64,000 nucleotides of DNA from Nostoc sp. WHI (GTDB taxonomy: Bacteria; Cyanobacteriota; Cyanobacteriia; Cyanobacteriales; Nostocaceae). The stretch spans positions 1-64,000 of the forward strand of contig NZ_WBKM01000331.1 of NCBI RefSeq assembly GCF_015714725.1. Direction: 5' to 3'. Below are positions 36,034 to 45,221 of the stretch, piece after piece. Within the stretch, counting starts at the first letter, position 1; each line of letters starts with the position of its first letter. A model generated the notes under the pieces. The model was given only the letters and a program-made list of their open reading frames with translations, was not told the DNA's origin and ran no database searches. The translations under genes and the position numbers were made by a program.

Positions 36034-39000
36034 TCAGTAAAGAAAACCATCGCTAGTTATTGACCACTTAGGTGGGTTAGCTACTGACCATTTAGGGGCA
36101 AATCCAGTTTGTACCCTTTGTCTTGCTTCAGGATGTTCAGCGAAGTGCTTCTTCATAGTGTTGGGCGGCATTAGTCTTTTACCTTCACTGACAGTAAACA
36201 CAGAGGCGGAATTAGGGACAGTAATTGTAGGATCAAATACAGGATTCACATCCATAAAAATCCGCAGTTCTGAGAATTTATCTCCTTCTACGCGGAAGAT
36301 ATCGAAACAAGGAAGTGTAATAACTGAGCCATCTTTACGCCAGTAGGTAACATCCATTTCCACAAATACTATGTCACCAACTTCCCACATCATTTTGATG
36401 TCGTGGTAGACAGCAGAGATACCATTAAAGAAAGCGTCCCCAGATTTCTTCATTGCTGCTTTATCAAAACACACATCAAAATTGCCAAACTGATAAACTG
36501 GTGTGTCGGTAAAAAAGCTTATGAATCCTTCCGAATCAAACGCTTCACCTCTGGAGAACAGCTGCTTAACTAAGTCTGTTGTTGCACCTGGAAATTTTTC
36601 GGAAGTAGATTGGCTGGCATTTTTACCATTAAAAACTGTAGTTTGTAATCTATTTTCTTGCTGTTCGGCAACAGTTTTTAAGTTCAGAACAACCTGCTTA
36701 ACTGATTGGGCAATATTTTCTTGAATTTTTTGAGCAACCTTTCGACCCTCCTGATTGTAAGGTTCCCAGTCCAAGGTATAACTAATTACCAGAGGTTCAT
36801 GAGGATTGTTACTAGCAGGACGAACAACTGCATTAACTGCCTGACCAATGAATAAAGGATTATTGACTAAGGTGTGTCGGATTTCCCCAGTTTTTTCGTT
36901 CCAAGTTATTTTTTCCTCAACCGTGATATTGAGAACTTTGATTTCACGCAGTACGTCATTGTTATATCTCTCCAGAATTTTGTAATTGTGAGCTTCTGGA
37001 TTGTAGCGTCCTGGGTTTTCAATTGTGTCCAGTAACACATTGCAAACAGTTGATAATGAAGCATTTACAGGACTGCTAAATGTGGCATAAACTCTTTCCG
37101 ATATTCCTATCTGTTGAGAATCTTTAGAATCTAAAACAGCGAAATGTGTATTGTTTACCATGTTATATTCCTCCTGTGCTTTAGTAAAATGTCCTTTAAC
37201 TGTGCGAGTAGCTTGGTTGAATTCTAATTGTTCTCCGTTTGGCCCTTTACAGTAGAACAATGCCCAACCTTCTAGTTCACCAAAGTCTTCCTCTGGTTGA
37301 TCTGCATTTAATGAATCTGGCTCGTGCCAAAATTTAGAAGAATTATATTTGAGGGCTACTTTTCTTCTTTCTTCTTCAGATTTGACTTTAATTACGCGAT
37401 TACAAACAACCTTTTCCATGCCGCGTCTATGGCATTCTTCTTCAAATATTTTGGCGAAAACATTTAAATCCACATCATCTTTTACGTGAAAAGAGAGGTG
37501 CATGGCATTCACATGACCAATGTGGAAAGAAATGCGATCAACGGCTGAATTATGGGAATTTTGTATTGCCGCATCTCGAAAATAAATCAGTTCAACGCAG
37601 GTATTACCAAAGGAGATGAATTTAATATCTAAGGCTTCTTTAGCATCCCTAAGACTGGGGATACCTAAAGTTTTGGGGTTAACTCCTTGGGTTAATGCAT
37701 CTAACTCCTCTTTTTGAAAGAGAGTGTTTTGCATTGTATCTCCCATGAGATTATTTTCTATAACAACTATCTGCCCTCCTAACACCTCTGTGTAAAATTC
37801 GAGGGATTTTTCCATATCTTGAACTGTAACCCCGACGTGTTGCACTCCTTGGAGATAATGACCTAACCCAGGCTTAACAGCTTCTTTACCGTTTAGTAGA
37901 GAAACTATGTCTAACTTTAATTGATTGGTTGCTCCTACTTTCACAATTAAATCTGCAACATTAGAACTCCACTGACCTGCTAAGGTCAATTTGCCGTTAT
38001 ATACAAAGGTGTAAGCACTGCGTTCTCCCAATGGTAAAATCTGCTTCACATATTTAGCTAAGTCTTTGAAAGCAGCAGCGTACTCTGGGGAGGCAAAGAA
38101 TGCTTTCATTTCTAGAGGATTGTCAAACGCAATTTCAAACGCCGCTTGATATTGCTTCTCTAGTGGTTCGGAATGGGACACCCCAGCAACATCTGGGCGG
38201 GAATTGTCTGTTTCATCAAACAAATGCAGTCGGAACTTTAGGACGTTATCACTCTGGACAATCGCTGCGGCAAAGCGCTCTGTCAAATGTTGGTGAAAGG
38301 CTGCTAGATTAACGCTATCAGCTTTCTTGAGCATTACATGGAATTTCAACCCATCTACGTTACCGTTTGGTTCTCCCGTGGGGATACCATCAATGAAGGT
38401 TCGGGAATTGCCATAGTTGGTGTTGTAGCCGACTGCTTTCCTGAATAAGTTATGTTCGTCAGCCATAAGAGGATCTGACGATTGAAAAAAGGCTTGGCGA
38501 TCGCTTTCTGTCTCAAAGGTTAGTTCTGCAATGCCATCAAATTGATCTTCTGTCTGATATGTGTAATTAATCCCTGGAATGCTTGGCCACAAACTACCCT
38601 CATGATTATGAGTCAGGTGAAATTGCCAGTATTGATGCTGACCTGGTAATCGGGCGCAGAGAGGCCCATGTACATTTCTCCAGTAGTCGTCAAAAAGCTC
38701 TAAGGAAATACCTTTTCTTTTCCACAGGAGAACATAGAAGGCTACTTTGCCACTTTGATCTCGGATTGCATAATTGGCTTTTTTTGTTGCTGCTTTCATT
38801 GCAGATATCCTTGATTCAACACTACTCTGGTTAAAAATCTCATTTAGCGTGCCGAAGCAGGCTGCGACCTTATTAAATCCTGCGTAAACGCACATAAATA
38901 AAAGAAGTTCTGTGATTTCCTTACGAGTAGCTCCTTGTTTAAGAGCCATATTTACATGTACTGTAAAAGGATTGCCGGGGCCTTTGTGATTCTGATTAGC

Positions 39001-39183
39001 AACATCAACTGCGATCGCAATTAGCGCCTTAGTCTTTTGATCAATTAATGGTAGACCCCATGCTTTACCAGCTACACGAGTAACAAAGTCACCAAACTTC
39101 GAGTTGAGGTCTTTTAAACCTGTTTGCAGTTCTAAGTCATCCAAAACTGCATTTTTGTATTTCCGATTTTCATCTACTGCCAT
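36034..39183 (-). CDS. Six-domain fusion: CMD, EthD, EthD, VOC, SRPBCC, SnoaL
   Basis: The 1049-aa protein is a chain of small-molecule enzyme folds. Residues 1-125: carboxymuconolactone-decarboxylase-like domain, close to the gene at 23519. About 138-430: two EthD-type ferredoxin-like domains (YVLLWKRKGISLELFDDYW; later KFHVMLKKAD and KQYQAAFEIAF). About 440-665: VOC/glyoxalase domain (GVQHVGVTVQDMEKSLEFYT, ending CKGPNGEQLEFNQ). About 674-845: SRPBCC domain, probably AtaL-like. About 860-1000: SnoaL/NTF2-like domain (GEAFDSEGFISFFTDTPVYQ). These folds often cyclise, isomerise or split aromatic and quinone-like compounds. The last few residues come from a decayed VOC-gene tail. Next gene upstream is 52 bp away. 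Reaction unknown; domain calls are firm except SRPBCC. Confidence 0.85.
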   Translation of the reverse strand: MAVDENRKYKNAVLDDLELQTGLKDLNSKFGDFVTRVAGKAWGLPLIDQKTKALIAIAVDVANQNHKGPGNPFTVHVNMALKQGATRKEITELLLFMCVYAGFNKVAACFGTLNEIFNQSSVESRISAMKAATKKANYAIRDQSGKVAFYVLLWKRKGISLELFDDYWRNVHGPLCARLPGQHQYWQFHLTHNHEGSLWPSIPGINYTYQTEDQFDGIAELTFETESDRQAFFQSSDPLMADEHNLFRKAVGYNTNYGNSRTFIDGIPTGEPNGNVDGLKFHVMLKKADSVNLAAFHQHLTERFAAAIVQSDNVLKFRLHLFDETDNSRPDVAGVSHSEPLEKQYQAAFEIAFDNPLEMKAFFASPEYAAAFKDLAKYVKQILPLGERSAYTFVYNGKLTLAGQWSSNVADLIVKVGATNQLKLDIVSLLNGKEAVKPGLGHYLQGVQHVGVTVQDMEKSLEFYTEVLGGQIVVIENNLMGDTMQNTLFQKEELDALTQGVNPKTLGIPSLRDAKEALDIKFISFGNTCVELIYFRDAAIQNSHNSAVDRISFHIGHVNAMHLSFHVKDDVDLNVFAKIFEEECHRRGMEKVVCNRVIKVKSEEERRKVALKYNSSKFWHEPDSLNADQPEEDFGELEGWALFYCKGPNGEQLEFNQATRTVKGHFTKAQEEYNMVNNTHFAVLDSKDSQQIGISERVYATFSSPVNASLSTVCNVLLDTIENPGRYNPEAHNYKILERYNNDVLREIKVLNITVEEKITWNEKTGEIRHTLVNNPLFIGQAVNAVVRPASNNPHEPLVISYTLDWEPYNQEGRKVAQKIQENIAQSVKQVVLNLKTVAEQQENRLQTTVFNGKNASQSTSEKFPGATTDLVKQLFSRGEAFDSEGFISFFTDTPVYQFGNFDVCFDKAAMKKSGDAFFNGISAVYHDIKMMWEVGDIVFVEMDVTYWRKDGSVITLPCFDIFRVEGDKFSELRIFMDVNPVFDPTITVPNSASVFTVSEGKRLMPPNTMKKHFAEHPEARQRVQTGFAPKWSVANPPKWSITSDGFLY

Positions 39184-39235
39184 TTGGTTTCACTTCTGCT
39201 ACTTGTTTTCGCAAAATTTAAAATCCAAAATGGTA

Positions 39236-40777
39236 TTAGGCAGTTGTGATCAACTTCAGTAGTCCACCGGGAGCAAAAACATCGCGATAGAAGGTCAATT
39301 GTTCTGTTTTGAGATAGCATCCACCTCTATGCCCGCGTCGAATCCAGGTAACATTTCCCTTGGCGAATGTTTCGTTGGTTTCATCATCTACACACTTCCA
39401 TTCAAAGAAGGTAACTTCACCATGAAACATGACGATTGGCCAGCACATAGTCACACCTGGTTGGGCAATTAATGCCCACCAATGTTGCTCACGCTCTTTT
39501 TGTTGCTCCAAACCTTGATAGGGGCCATCCTGACAGAAATAAACCAAATCATCGCGATATTCGCCAGTTAATATATCGCCTCGTCCCTGCCTTAATGCCT
39601 CGCAATGAGTTGGCCACCATTCTCTGTTCTCTTGTTCAATCTGTTCCAGAGTATAATCCAGACCAATTTGTGGCAATGTCCTTTGTTTTATGGCGATAAA
39701 ATTCTCGGCATCTTCTATGAGTTTTTTCGCTACATAAGGAGTTACGAGTCCTGGTCGAGAATAATCTGCTGATAAATCTTTGTAGTAGTTAGTTCGTTTA
39801 TTAATAAATGTGCTGGTAGTATTTTGGGAACCATTCGAGTGATCATTTGAGTTGGAGATAAGTTTCTGTTCTAACATAAGACTAACTACGTCCTCCTTAA
39901 GTTGATTAGTTGCGCCAATATTTGCAATCAGTTCTGCTACTGTGGAACCTCGCTGACCCGCCAGAGTCATTTTGCCGTCGTAGACAAAGGTGTAAGCCGT
40001 TCGCTCAGGAAATGGTAAAAGTCGCTGGACATATTTAGCTTGGTCTTTAATAGCAGCAGCGTATTCTTTGGAAGCAAAGAATGTTTCCATTTCCAGAGGA
40101 TTGGTAAAAGCAATTTCAAAGGCAGCTTGATACTGTTTCTCTGACGATTCGTAATGAGATACTCCAGCCGCATCTGGGCGAGAGTTATCTACTTGCTCAA
40201 ACAAATGCAGTCGAAACTTGAGAACAGAATCACTCTGGATAACAGCTGGTGCAAAGTTATCTGTCATATATCGGCGAAAAGCTTCTACACTCACGGCATC
40301 GGATTTCTTCACCATGACGTGAAACTTAATTACACTTAGTTTGCCGTTAGGATCTCCTGCGGGAATACTATCAATATAGGTTTGAGAATTACCAAAACTA
40401 GTGTTGTAGCCAATTGCTTTGCTGAATATGTTATGCTCATCATCCATGAGGATGGTAGCAGATTGGAACCATATATCACGTTCGGCTTCTGTTTCAAAGG
40501 TTAATTCGGCAATCCCGTTAAACTGGTCTTCTTGTGGACATATGTAGTCAATGCCCCTCATAGTTGGCCACAAACCACCTTCATTTTCAGACAGGTGAAA
40601 TTGCCAATATTGGTGTTGACTTGGTAGTCGTGCACAGACTGGGCCATGAACGTCTCTCCAATAGTTATCAAAAAGGTCTAGAGAAATTCCTTTGCGTTTC
40701 CACAAGAGAACGTAGAAGGATACTTTGCCTTTTTGATCGCGGATTGTATAATTGGATTTTCTAATTGTTGCTATCAT
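39236..40777 (-). CDS. EthD-EthD-SnoaL fusion protein
   Basis: From the ATG at 40777 (AAAGGAAAGTAGCA before it) the protein has 513 residues. Two EthD-type domains (about 1-310) are closely like those in the adjacent six-domain fusion: YVLLWKRKGISLDLFDNYW, KFHVMVKKSD, QAAFEIAFTNPLEMETFFAS. A linker of about 60 residues leads to a SnoaL/NTF2-like C-terminal domain (from about 370: YRDDLVYFCQDGPYQG, VMFHGEVTFFEWKCVDDETN). EthD proteins are small dimeric enzymes or accessory factors in ether and polyketide metabolism; fused pairs mimic a dimer. The substrate is unknown. It shares an operon with the fusion gene 52 bp downstream. Confidence 0.83.
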   Translation of the reverse strand: MIATIRKSNYTIRDQKGKVSFYVLLWKRKGISLDLFDNYWRDVHGPVCARLPSQHQYWQFHLSENEGGLWPTMRGIDYICPQEDQFNGIAELTFETEAERDIWFQSATILMDDEHNIFSKAIGYNTSFGNSQTYIDSIPAGDPNGKLSVIKFHVMVKKSDAVSVEAFRRYMTDNFAPAVIQSDSVLKFRLHLFEQVDNSRPDAAGVSHYESSEKQYQAAFEIAFTNPLEMETFFASKEYAAAIKDQAKYVQRLLPFPERTAYTFVYDGKMTLAGQRGSTVAELIANIGATNQLKEDVVSLMLEQKLISNSNDHSNGSQNTTSTFINKRTNYYKDLSADYSRPGLVTPYVAKKLIEDAENFIAIKQRTLPQIGLDYTLEQIEQENREWWPTHCEALRQGRGDILTGEYRDDLVYFCQDGPYQGLEQQKEREQHWWALIAQPGVTMCWPIVMFHGEVTFFEWKCVDDETNETFAKGNVTWIRRGHRGGCYLKTEQLTFYRDVFAPGGLLKLITTA

Positions 40778-41113
40778 TGCTACTTTCCTTTGTCCACATT
40801 TACTGTCTTGACTAAGGCATTTGTTGAGTTTAGCGATAGCGATCGCCCTATTCATGACAGGTTAAACCCCCGATCCCTAAAACCTCAGTGAGAGCCTTGC
40901 TCTCCCGCCGGTCAATAAATTGCGATTTAAGAGCTAAAGTGTTTTTCAACGCACTGAAATTAAAGAAATTAAGATGGATTGGTGCTGATGGGTTACACGC
41001 ACTGTCAATTCCTCAACACTGTCATATAATTCGCTACTACACAATCAAAATCCTTTTACAATCCATGTAAGTGGGTTTCGACTGTGTAAAAGCGATTTCT
41101 AGTCAGGAGCATC
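40778..41113. other. Intergenic region with repeat remains
   Basis: The segment 40900-41060 resembles, in inverted order, parts of the element at 45362-45550 (GTGCGTT, CAATTTATTG-type blocks), so it is probably a decayed copy. No gene seen. Confidence 0.4.
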
Positions 41114-41290
41114 TCACGTACTAAAAAAATTTGGGATGCTCTTTTTTTTGTAATCCTCACCAAAGAACTGGAGTAGCTTTTCAACCAGGTACTCCAGTTC
41201 TTCAGGAATAAAATGTCCGCAGCCTTCAATGACTGTACCGCGAACATTTTCAGCAACTGCCTCCATCGCCTTAATTGGGCGATCGCCTAA
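41114..41290 (-). pseudogene. C-terminal fragment of an alpha/beta-hydrolase
   Basis: Past the HPS stop codon the sequence reads LGDRPIKAMEAVAENVRGTV, then IEGCGHFIPEE with the catalytic His, then YLVEKLLQFFGEDYK: the last strand and helix of an epoxide-hydrolase-like alpha/beta-hydrolase. The nucleophile and the rest of the fold are missing. A second, shorter copy of the same tail occurs at 47437-47522. Confidence 0.75.
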
Positions 41291-41297
41291 ACAGTCG

Positions 41298-41936
41298 TTA
41301 TCCTTTTGAGTTAATCTTTTCCCGTAAAATACGGGCGGCTTCGGCAGGAGACTTAGCACTGTAGATGGCAGCACCAACTGCTGCTACATCGGCTCCTGCT
41401 GCTTCTACTTCCTGAATTGTTTTCTCATTAATGCCCCCGGCAGCCGAAAGAGAAATTGAGACTGCGCTTCGTATAGCCGTGAGATCATCTACCGTAGAAG
41501 CGCACAGATGATGAGCCTGTTCGTCCAGTCCGCAGTGTAGTTCCAGGTAATTAACTCCTAGCTTTTCTAAGCTGCGCGCACGTGACACACGATCTGAAAC
41601 AGAAATCATATCAGCAGTGACGTACTTTCCGTATTTACGAGCAGCAGTAACAGCACCCTCAATCGTGCTGTCATTCGATACAGCTAGGACTGTTGTGAAG
41701 TCCGCTCCTGCTTTGAATGCCATCTCAGCCTCTAAGCTTCCAGCGTCCATCGTCTTCATATCTGCAAAAATCAGCTTATCGGGAAAATATTGTTTGAAAG
41801 TTGCCAAAACCTTCAGTCCCTCTTGCTTAATAAGAGGAGTGCCTGCTTCAATTATATCGACATAAGGAGAAACTTCTTTGAGTAAGTTCATTGCCTGCTC
41901 TAATGACAACAAATCTACAGAAACTTGTAACTTCAT
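41298..41936 (-). CDS. hxlA: 3-hexulose-6-phosphate synthase
   Basis: HPS joins formaldehyde and ribulose 5-phosphate to give 3-hexulose 6-phosphate, the first step of the ribulose-monophosphate path. The 212-aa protein has the OMP-decarboxylase-type barrel: VSVDLLSLEQAM, IEAGTPLIKQEG, FADMKTMDAG (the Asp-Lys-Asp metal/phosphate set), YLELHCGLDEQA and AAGGINEKTIQEV with GAAIYSAKSP as phosphate loops. Related 3-keto-gulonate-6-phosphate decarboxylases have a similar frame, but the adjacent upstream PHI gene (63 bp away) favours HPS. GAGGTTGTTTT stands before the ATG. TGTACTTTAGTACA (41964-41977) lies in the leader. Confidence 0.9.
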   Translation of the reverse strand: MKLQVSVDLLSLEQAMNLLKEVSPYVDIIEAGTPLIKQEGLKVLATFKQYFPDKLIFADMKTMDAGSLEAEMAFKAGADFTTVLAVSNDSTIEGAVTAARKYGKYVTADMISVSDRVSRARSLEKLGVNYLELHCGLDEQAHHLCASTVDDLTAIRSAVSISLSAAGGINEKTIQEVEAAGADVAAVGAAIYSAKSPAEAARILREKINSKG

Positions 41937-41999
41937 AAAACAACCTCATTTTTGTGGGAATTTTGTACTTTAGTACAGTCTAGGAAGACTTTGATTTAG

Positions 42000-42596
42000 T
42001 TACTCAAGATTGGCGTGTAAAGACCAAAGAGTTTCAGAACTTTTGCTTGAATTCTGAGACATAATATGAAACAAAGCATCAAATATTAACAAGGATGATT
42101 GCTCGAATAAAGACCCACTAAATTGTTGTGAATGTTGATGGCTATGATCTTGTTTAGCTGCCGCTTCAATTATGATTAGAAAATCTGCAATTTTAGCTAA
42201 AGGAGAGTCTGTTTGGGTTGTAATACTAGCAACATATGCACCAATTTTTTTTGCTTTGTGAGCAATTCCTAAAACATATTCTGTCGTACCCGAACCAGAA
42301 AAATTAATCAGTAAATCCCCTTGCTGAATTGCCGGAGTAATTGTTTCACCCACCACATAGACCTGACGGCCTAAATGCATTAACCGCATAGCAAACATCC
42401 GAATCACTAAGCCACTGCGACCTTCACCAATGACAAAGATTCTTTGGGCATTCATAATTGCTTGCCCAAGCTGGTCAATTGCTGGGTAGCTGATTTTTTC
42501 TAAAACGCGTTTGTTCTCGATTAACACTAATTCAATGGCTTTACCAAGACCTACCTTGATGTCTGTGTTAGTGACAGTTTGAGCAATATTAGCCAT
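42000..42596 (-). CDS. hxlB: 6-phospho-3-hexuloisomerase
   Basis: PHI converts 3-hexulose 6-phosphate to fructose 6-phosphate. The 198-aa protein is one SIS domain: IFVIGEGRSGLVIRMFAMRLMHLG, VYVVGETITPAIQQGDLLINFSGSGTTEYV, and the C-terminal SSLLIFDALFHIM. Length and the GEGRSGLV and SGSGTT phosphate loops fit PHI. A His/Gln-rich insert (KQDHSHQHSQQF) near 150 is somewhat unusual. It directly precedes the HPS gene in the same direction, as in other HPS/PHI operons. GAGAGGAAAAG stands before the ATG. Confidence 0.9.
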   Translation of the reverse strand: MANIAQTVTNTDIKVGLGKAIELVLIENKRVLEKISYPAIDQLGQAIMNAQRIFVIGEGRSGLVIRMFAMRLMHLGRQVYVVGETITPAIQQGDLLINFSGSGTTEYVLGIAHKAKKIGAYVASITTQTDSPLAKIADFLIIIEAAAKQDHSHQHSQQFSGSLFEQSSLLIFDALFHIMSQNSSKSSETLWSLHANLE

Positions 42597-43517
42597 GATT
42601 ATCTTTTCCTCTCAAATACTAAAGTTTGATACTCATGCAACCAACTGCTACCATAGTTGCAAAAAACTCGTTACTGTGATGTATGGCATTGGAGAAGAGA
42701 AATGGTATAGCTATTATTATTTAGTTTCAGGACTGTCTTCACCACCAAAGATCTGCACGTTATTACTGAAGTTAAGGCTGTTAATCAAGTCCCATCATAA
42801 ATCTGACTTTTCTGCATCCTATGAAAAGTGATGAGAACGAGAAAAACTCAGTAGTTTACAAAGTTTTTTAGAAGTCCTACCACATAGACATTTCTTAAGG
42901 TGCCCCCAGATTATTCAAACTTTTGACATTCTCGGTGAAATCAAAAAAGTAAACCGATAATCCCACAAATATTTCAGCGTAATGGCATTAAGTTAAGCCT
43001 AAAAGTAGCCAGCATAAGGGTTGGACAAGGGAATTTCTATCACTTGCGCCTTCACATCTGGAACTTCTTCTTTCTCCCCCTGCTGCTTCGATTATTTTTC
43101 TTATCTTAGTGCCATTCGGTTTCAGAGTTAGCGATCGCGTTCATAAAAAATGGATAAAGTCAAGTTTGGAGGATGTCTGAAAAGTATTGGGAGAATAGAA
43201 TGAGACTGTTGGTAAATGAGTGAGGGATATTAAGCTGTTACGTATACAACTTGCATTATCAGGGCGGGCAAGATGCTGACCTAAAATCATATTTAAAAAA
43301 TATTAGTGCAAATTAAAGACGCAACAGCTTACCCACTGACTGTCTAATGAAAAATCTTCCTTTAACTTGTCCTAATGGTACAAAAGTACAAGAATTCAAT
43401 CTTTGTCTAGGTGTAAAATTTTCATACTTTCATTCAGCAAGTCTAAAAAGTCTTGAGAAATCTAGAGAACTTTAAGACTTTTTTAGTATACCCCTAAAAC
43501 AGGCAATCAAACTATCT
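42597..43517. other. Gap of 0.9 kb with several gene scraps
   Basis: No intact gene. The plus strand at 42715-42795 reads LLLFSFRTVFTTKDLHVITE and onward, a segment also present inverted at 52437-52515. The minus strand at 43008-43090 reads QVIEIPLSNPYAGYF and a stop, the tail of an unrecognised protein. One-ended copies of two MITE families are near 43169 and 43202. A terminator hairpin for the next gene is at 43445-43484. Confidence 0.55.
43445..43484 (-). terminator. Hairpin past the GlcG-VOC gene
   Basis: AAAAAGTCTT and AAGACTTTTT form the stem, and a related, weaker hairpin stands at the same distance behind the six-domain fusion gene (35920-35956). Confidence 0.6.
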
Positions 43518-44360
43518 TTATATAGCTCCCTCTAGCAGTTCTAGTACATTCCCATCCGGATCAGTAAAGCAAACGATAGTAGCATCTGTTCCAGGCAATT
43601 TTTGAGGCTCAGACAAGAAATTTACACTCTGTGTCTTTAAATTTTCGTATACCTGATCGATGTTGCTGGTACGAAGACAGATGCGAGCCACTCCAGTATG
43701 GTTTAGATTAGGATAAGGTTGTCCTTCTGTTTTCGGGTCAAGAAATTCAACGAGGTCAATTCGAGTTGCTTTTGGATCATTTTCTAATATCAAGTGGACT
43801 CCTCGAAGTTTTGCATATGGTAATCCAAATGCCTTAGCCATAGCTGTGCTACTCATCCCTTTGCTGAAGTCAGCTATAACCTTAAAGCCAAGCATTTCGT
43901 AGAACGGCAGTGAGCGATCAAGATCAGTGCAATTCACGTTGCAGTGGAAGATTCCTTCAATGATTGTCAAAGCTGCAACCCCAGCTTCGGCAACTTCTTG
44001 GTCTTGCTCACCAGGACCACCGCTTACACCAATAGCTCCAACAATTGTACCGTTTTGCTTGAGGGGAATCCCACCGGCAAAAATCATCACTTTGCCATTG
44101 TTAGATGCATGAATCCCAAAAAATTCTCCACCACATTGACTGTGTGCTGCTAATTCTTTGGTTGAGATATTGAAGGCGCGAGCAGTATAAGCCTTCTTAA
44201 TGGCAATGTCAACACTGCCAATCCAGGCTCCATCCATACGCACATGAGTAATTAAGTTTGCCCCATGATCTACCACTGCTATATTCATTGGCTGACCAAT
44301 TTCAATAGCTTTTTGTTCCGCAGAAGCAACTATTTTTTGTGCATCTTTGAGTGTAAGCAT
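43518..44360 (-). CDS. GlcG/HbpS-like domain fused to a VOC domain
   Basis: Residues 1-135 are a GlcG/HbpS (haem-degrading-like, DUF336) domain: AVVDHGANLITHVRMDGAWIGSVDIAIKKAYTA in sections, GGIPLKQNGTIVGAIGVSGG and DQEVAEAGVAAL. Residues about 140-280 are a glyoxalase/VOC domain (CNVNCTDLDRSLPFYEMLGF, then HTGVARICLRTSNIDQVYE and FTDPDGNVLELLEG). It has no signal peptide, unlike HbpS of Streptomyces. VOC enzymes use a metal to isomerise, cleave or detoxify small molecules. The fusion stands in the SDR/EthD/HPS array and likely acts in the same pathway; the substrate is unknown. Confidence 0.85.
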   Translation of the reverse strand: MLTLKDAQKIVASAEQKAIEIGQPMNIAVVDHGANLITHVRMDGAWIGSVDIAIKKAYTARAFNISTKELAAHSQCGGEFFGIHASNNGKVMIFAGGIPLKQNGTIVGAIGVSGGPGEQDQEVAEAGVAALTIIEGIFHCNVNCTDLDRSLPFYEMLGFKVIADFSKGMSSTAMAKAFGLPYAKLRGVHLILENDPKATRIDLVEFLDPKTEGQPYPNLNHTGVARICLRTSNIDQVYENLKTQSVNFLSEPQKLPGTDATIVCFTDPDGNVLELLEGAI

Positions 44361-44447
44361 GACAGTTAGTTATTCCAAATTTTGCTGTTTTTTGTTATCT
44401 TTAGGTGATCAGTCCAACCTTACTCTTCGTATCTGTGTTTTTCTGCT

Positions 44448-45221
44448 TTACCAAGATTCTTCAAGCACAGATGTCAGACCACCATCTACAAACAGTTGCG
44501 TGCCAGTAATGAAAGATGCCTCCTCACTAGCAAGGAAAGCAGCAGCATTACCGATATCTTCAGGAGTACCGAGGCGCTTCATCACCTGCCTTTTTTCGAC
44601 TATATCTCGTTGTTGAACTGGGTTGTCATAGCTATTGAAGAGGTTTTCAATCAGAGGTGTCCATACCCAGCCAGGAGCAATTGCATTGACCCGAATGGTT
44701 GGGCCATAGTCAATAGCCATACTACGGGTTAAGGCAGTCATTCCACCTTTAGAAGCTGCATATGGTGCCACATTGTTAACTGTGGCATGAGAGTGGACTG
44801 AAGACATATTGATAATTACACCTTTCCCGACAGCCTGCATATGAGGAATCGCATATTTGGAGCAGAGAAATGCACCTTTAAGGTCAATAGCTAAACAATG
44901 ATCCCATTCCTCGCTTGTTGTCTCCAATACTGACTTGTAAATCCCAACACCTGCGTTATTCACTAAAATGTCTATTTGACCATAAGTATCAATGGTCGAA
45001 ACAACCATTGCTTTAACTTCTTCTTCGTTGGAAATATCGCAGGGGATGAAGATAGCTTGACCGCCTTTATAGCGAATTTCCTCAGCTGTTTGCTCACCCG
45101 CTTTAGCATCCCGAGCCACAACAGTAACTTTGGCTCCTTGCTTGGCAAAAACTGTAGCAACTCCCCAGCCAATACCCTTTGAACCACCAGTGACAATGGC
45201 AACTTTATCTTTTAGCTTCAT
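44448..45221 (-). CDS. SDR-family oxidoreductase (glucose-1-dehydrogenase-like)
   Basis: A complete classical SDR of 257 aa: TGGSKGIGWGVA for cofactor, VNNAGVGIY, the Ser in INMSSVHS, catalytic YAASKGG, NAIAPGWVWTP, and the usual C-terminal ASFITGTQLFVDGGLTS. It is most like glucose/ribitol dehydrogenases and 3-oxoacyl reductases; the substrate cannot be told. GAGGTTGAATC precedes the ATG. It is 87 bp upstream of the GlcG-VOC gene in the same direction. Confidence 0.9.
   Translation of the reverse strand: MKLKDKVAIVTGGSKGIGWGVATVFAKQGAKVTVVARDAKAGEQTAEEIRYKGGQAIFIPCDISNEEEVKAMVVSTIDTYGQIDILVNNAGVGIYKSVLETTSEEWDHCLAIDLKGAFLCSKYAIPHMQAVGKGVIINMSSVHSHATVNNVAPYAASKGGMTALTRSMAIDYGPTIRVNAIAPGWVWTPLIENLFNSYDNPVQQRDIVEKRQVMKRLGTPEDIGNAAAFLASEEASFITGTQLFVDGGLTSVLEESW

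Noticed and set aside
41964-41977. TGTAC-TTTA-GTACA in front of HPS, with GTACTTTAGTAC also inside the hairpin at 25781-25820
   Set aside because: Short and AT-rich; two occurrences are too few to claim a shared regulator site.
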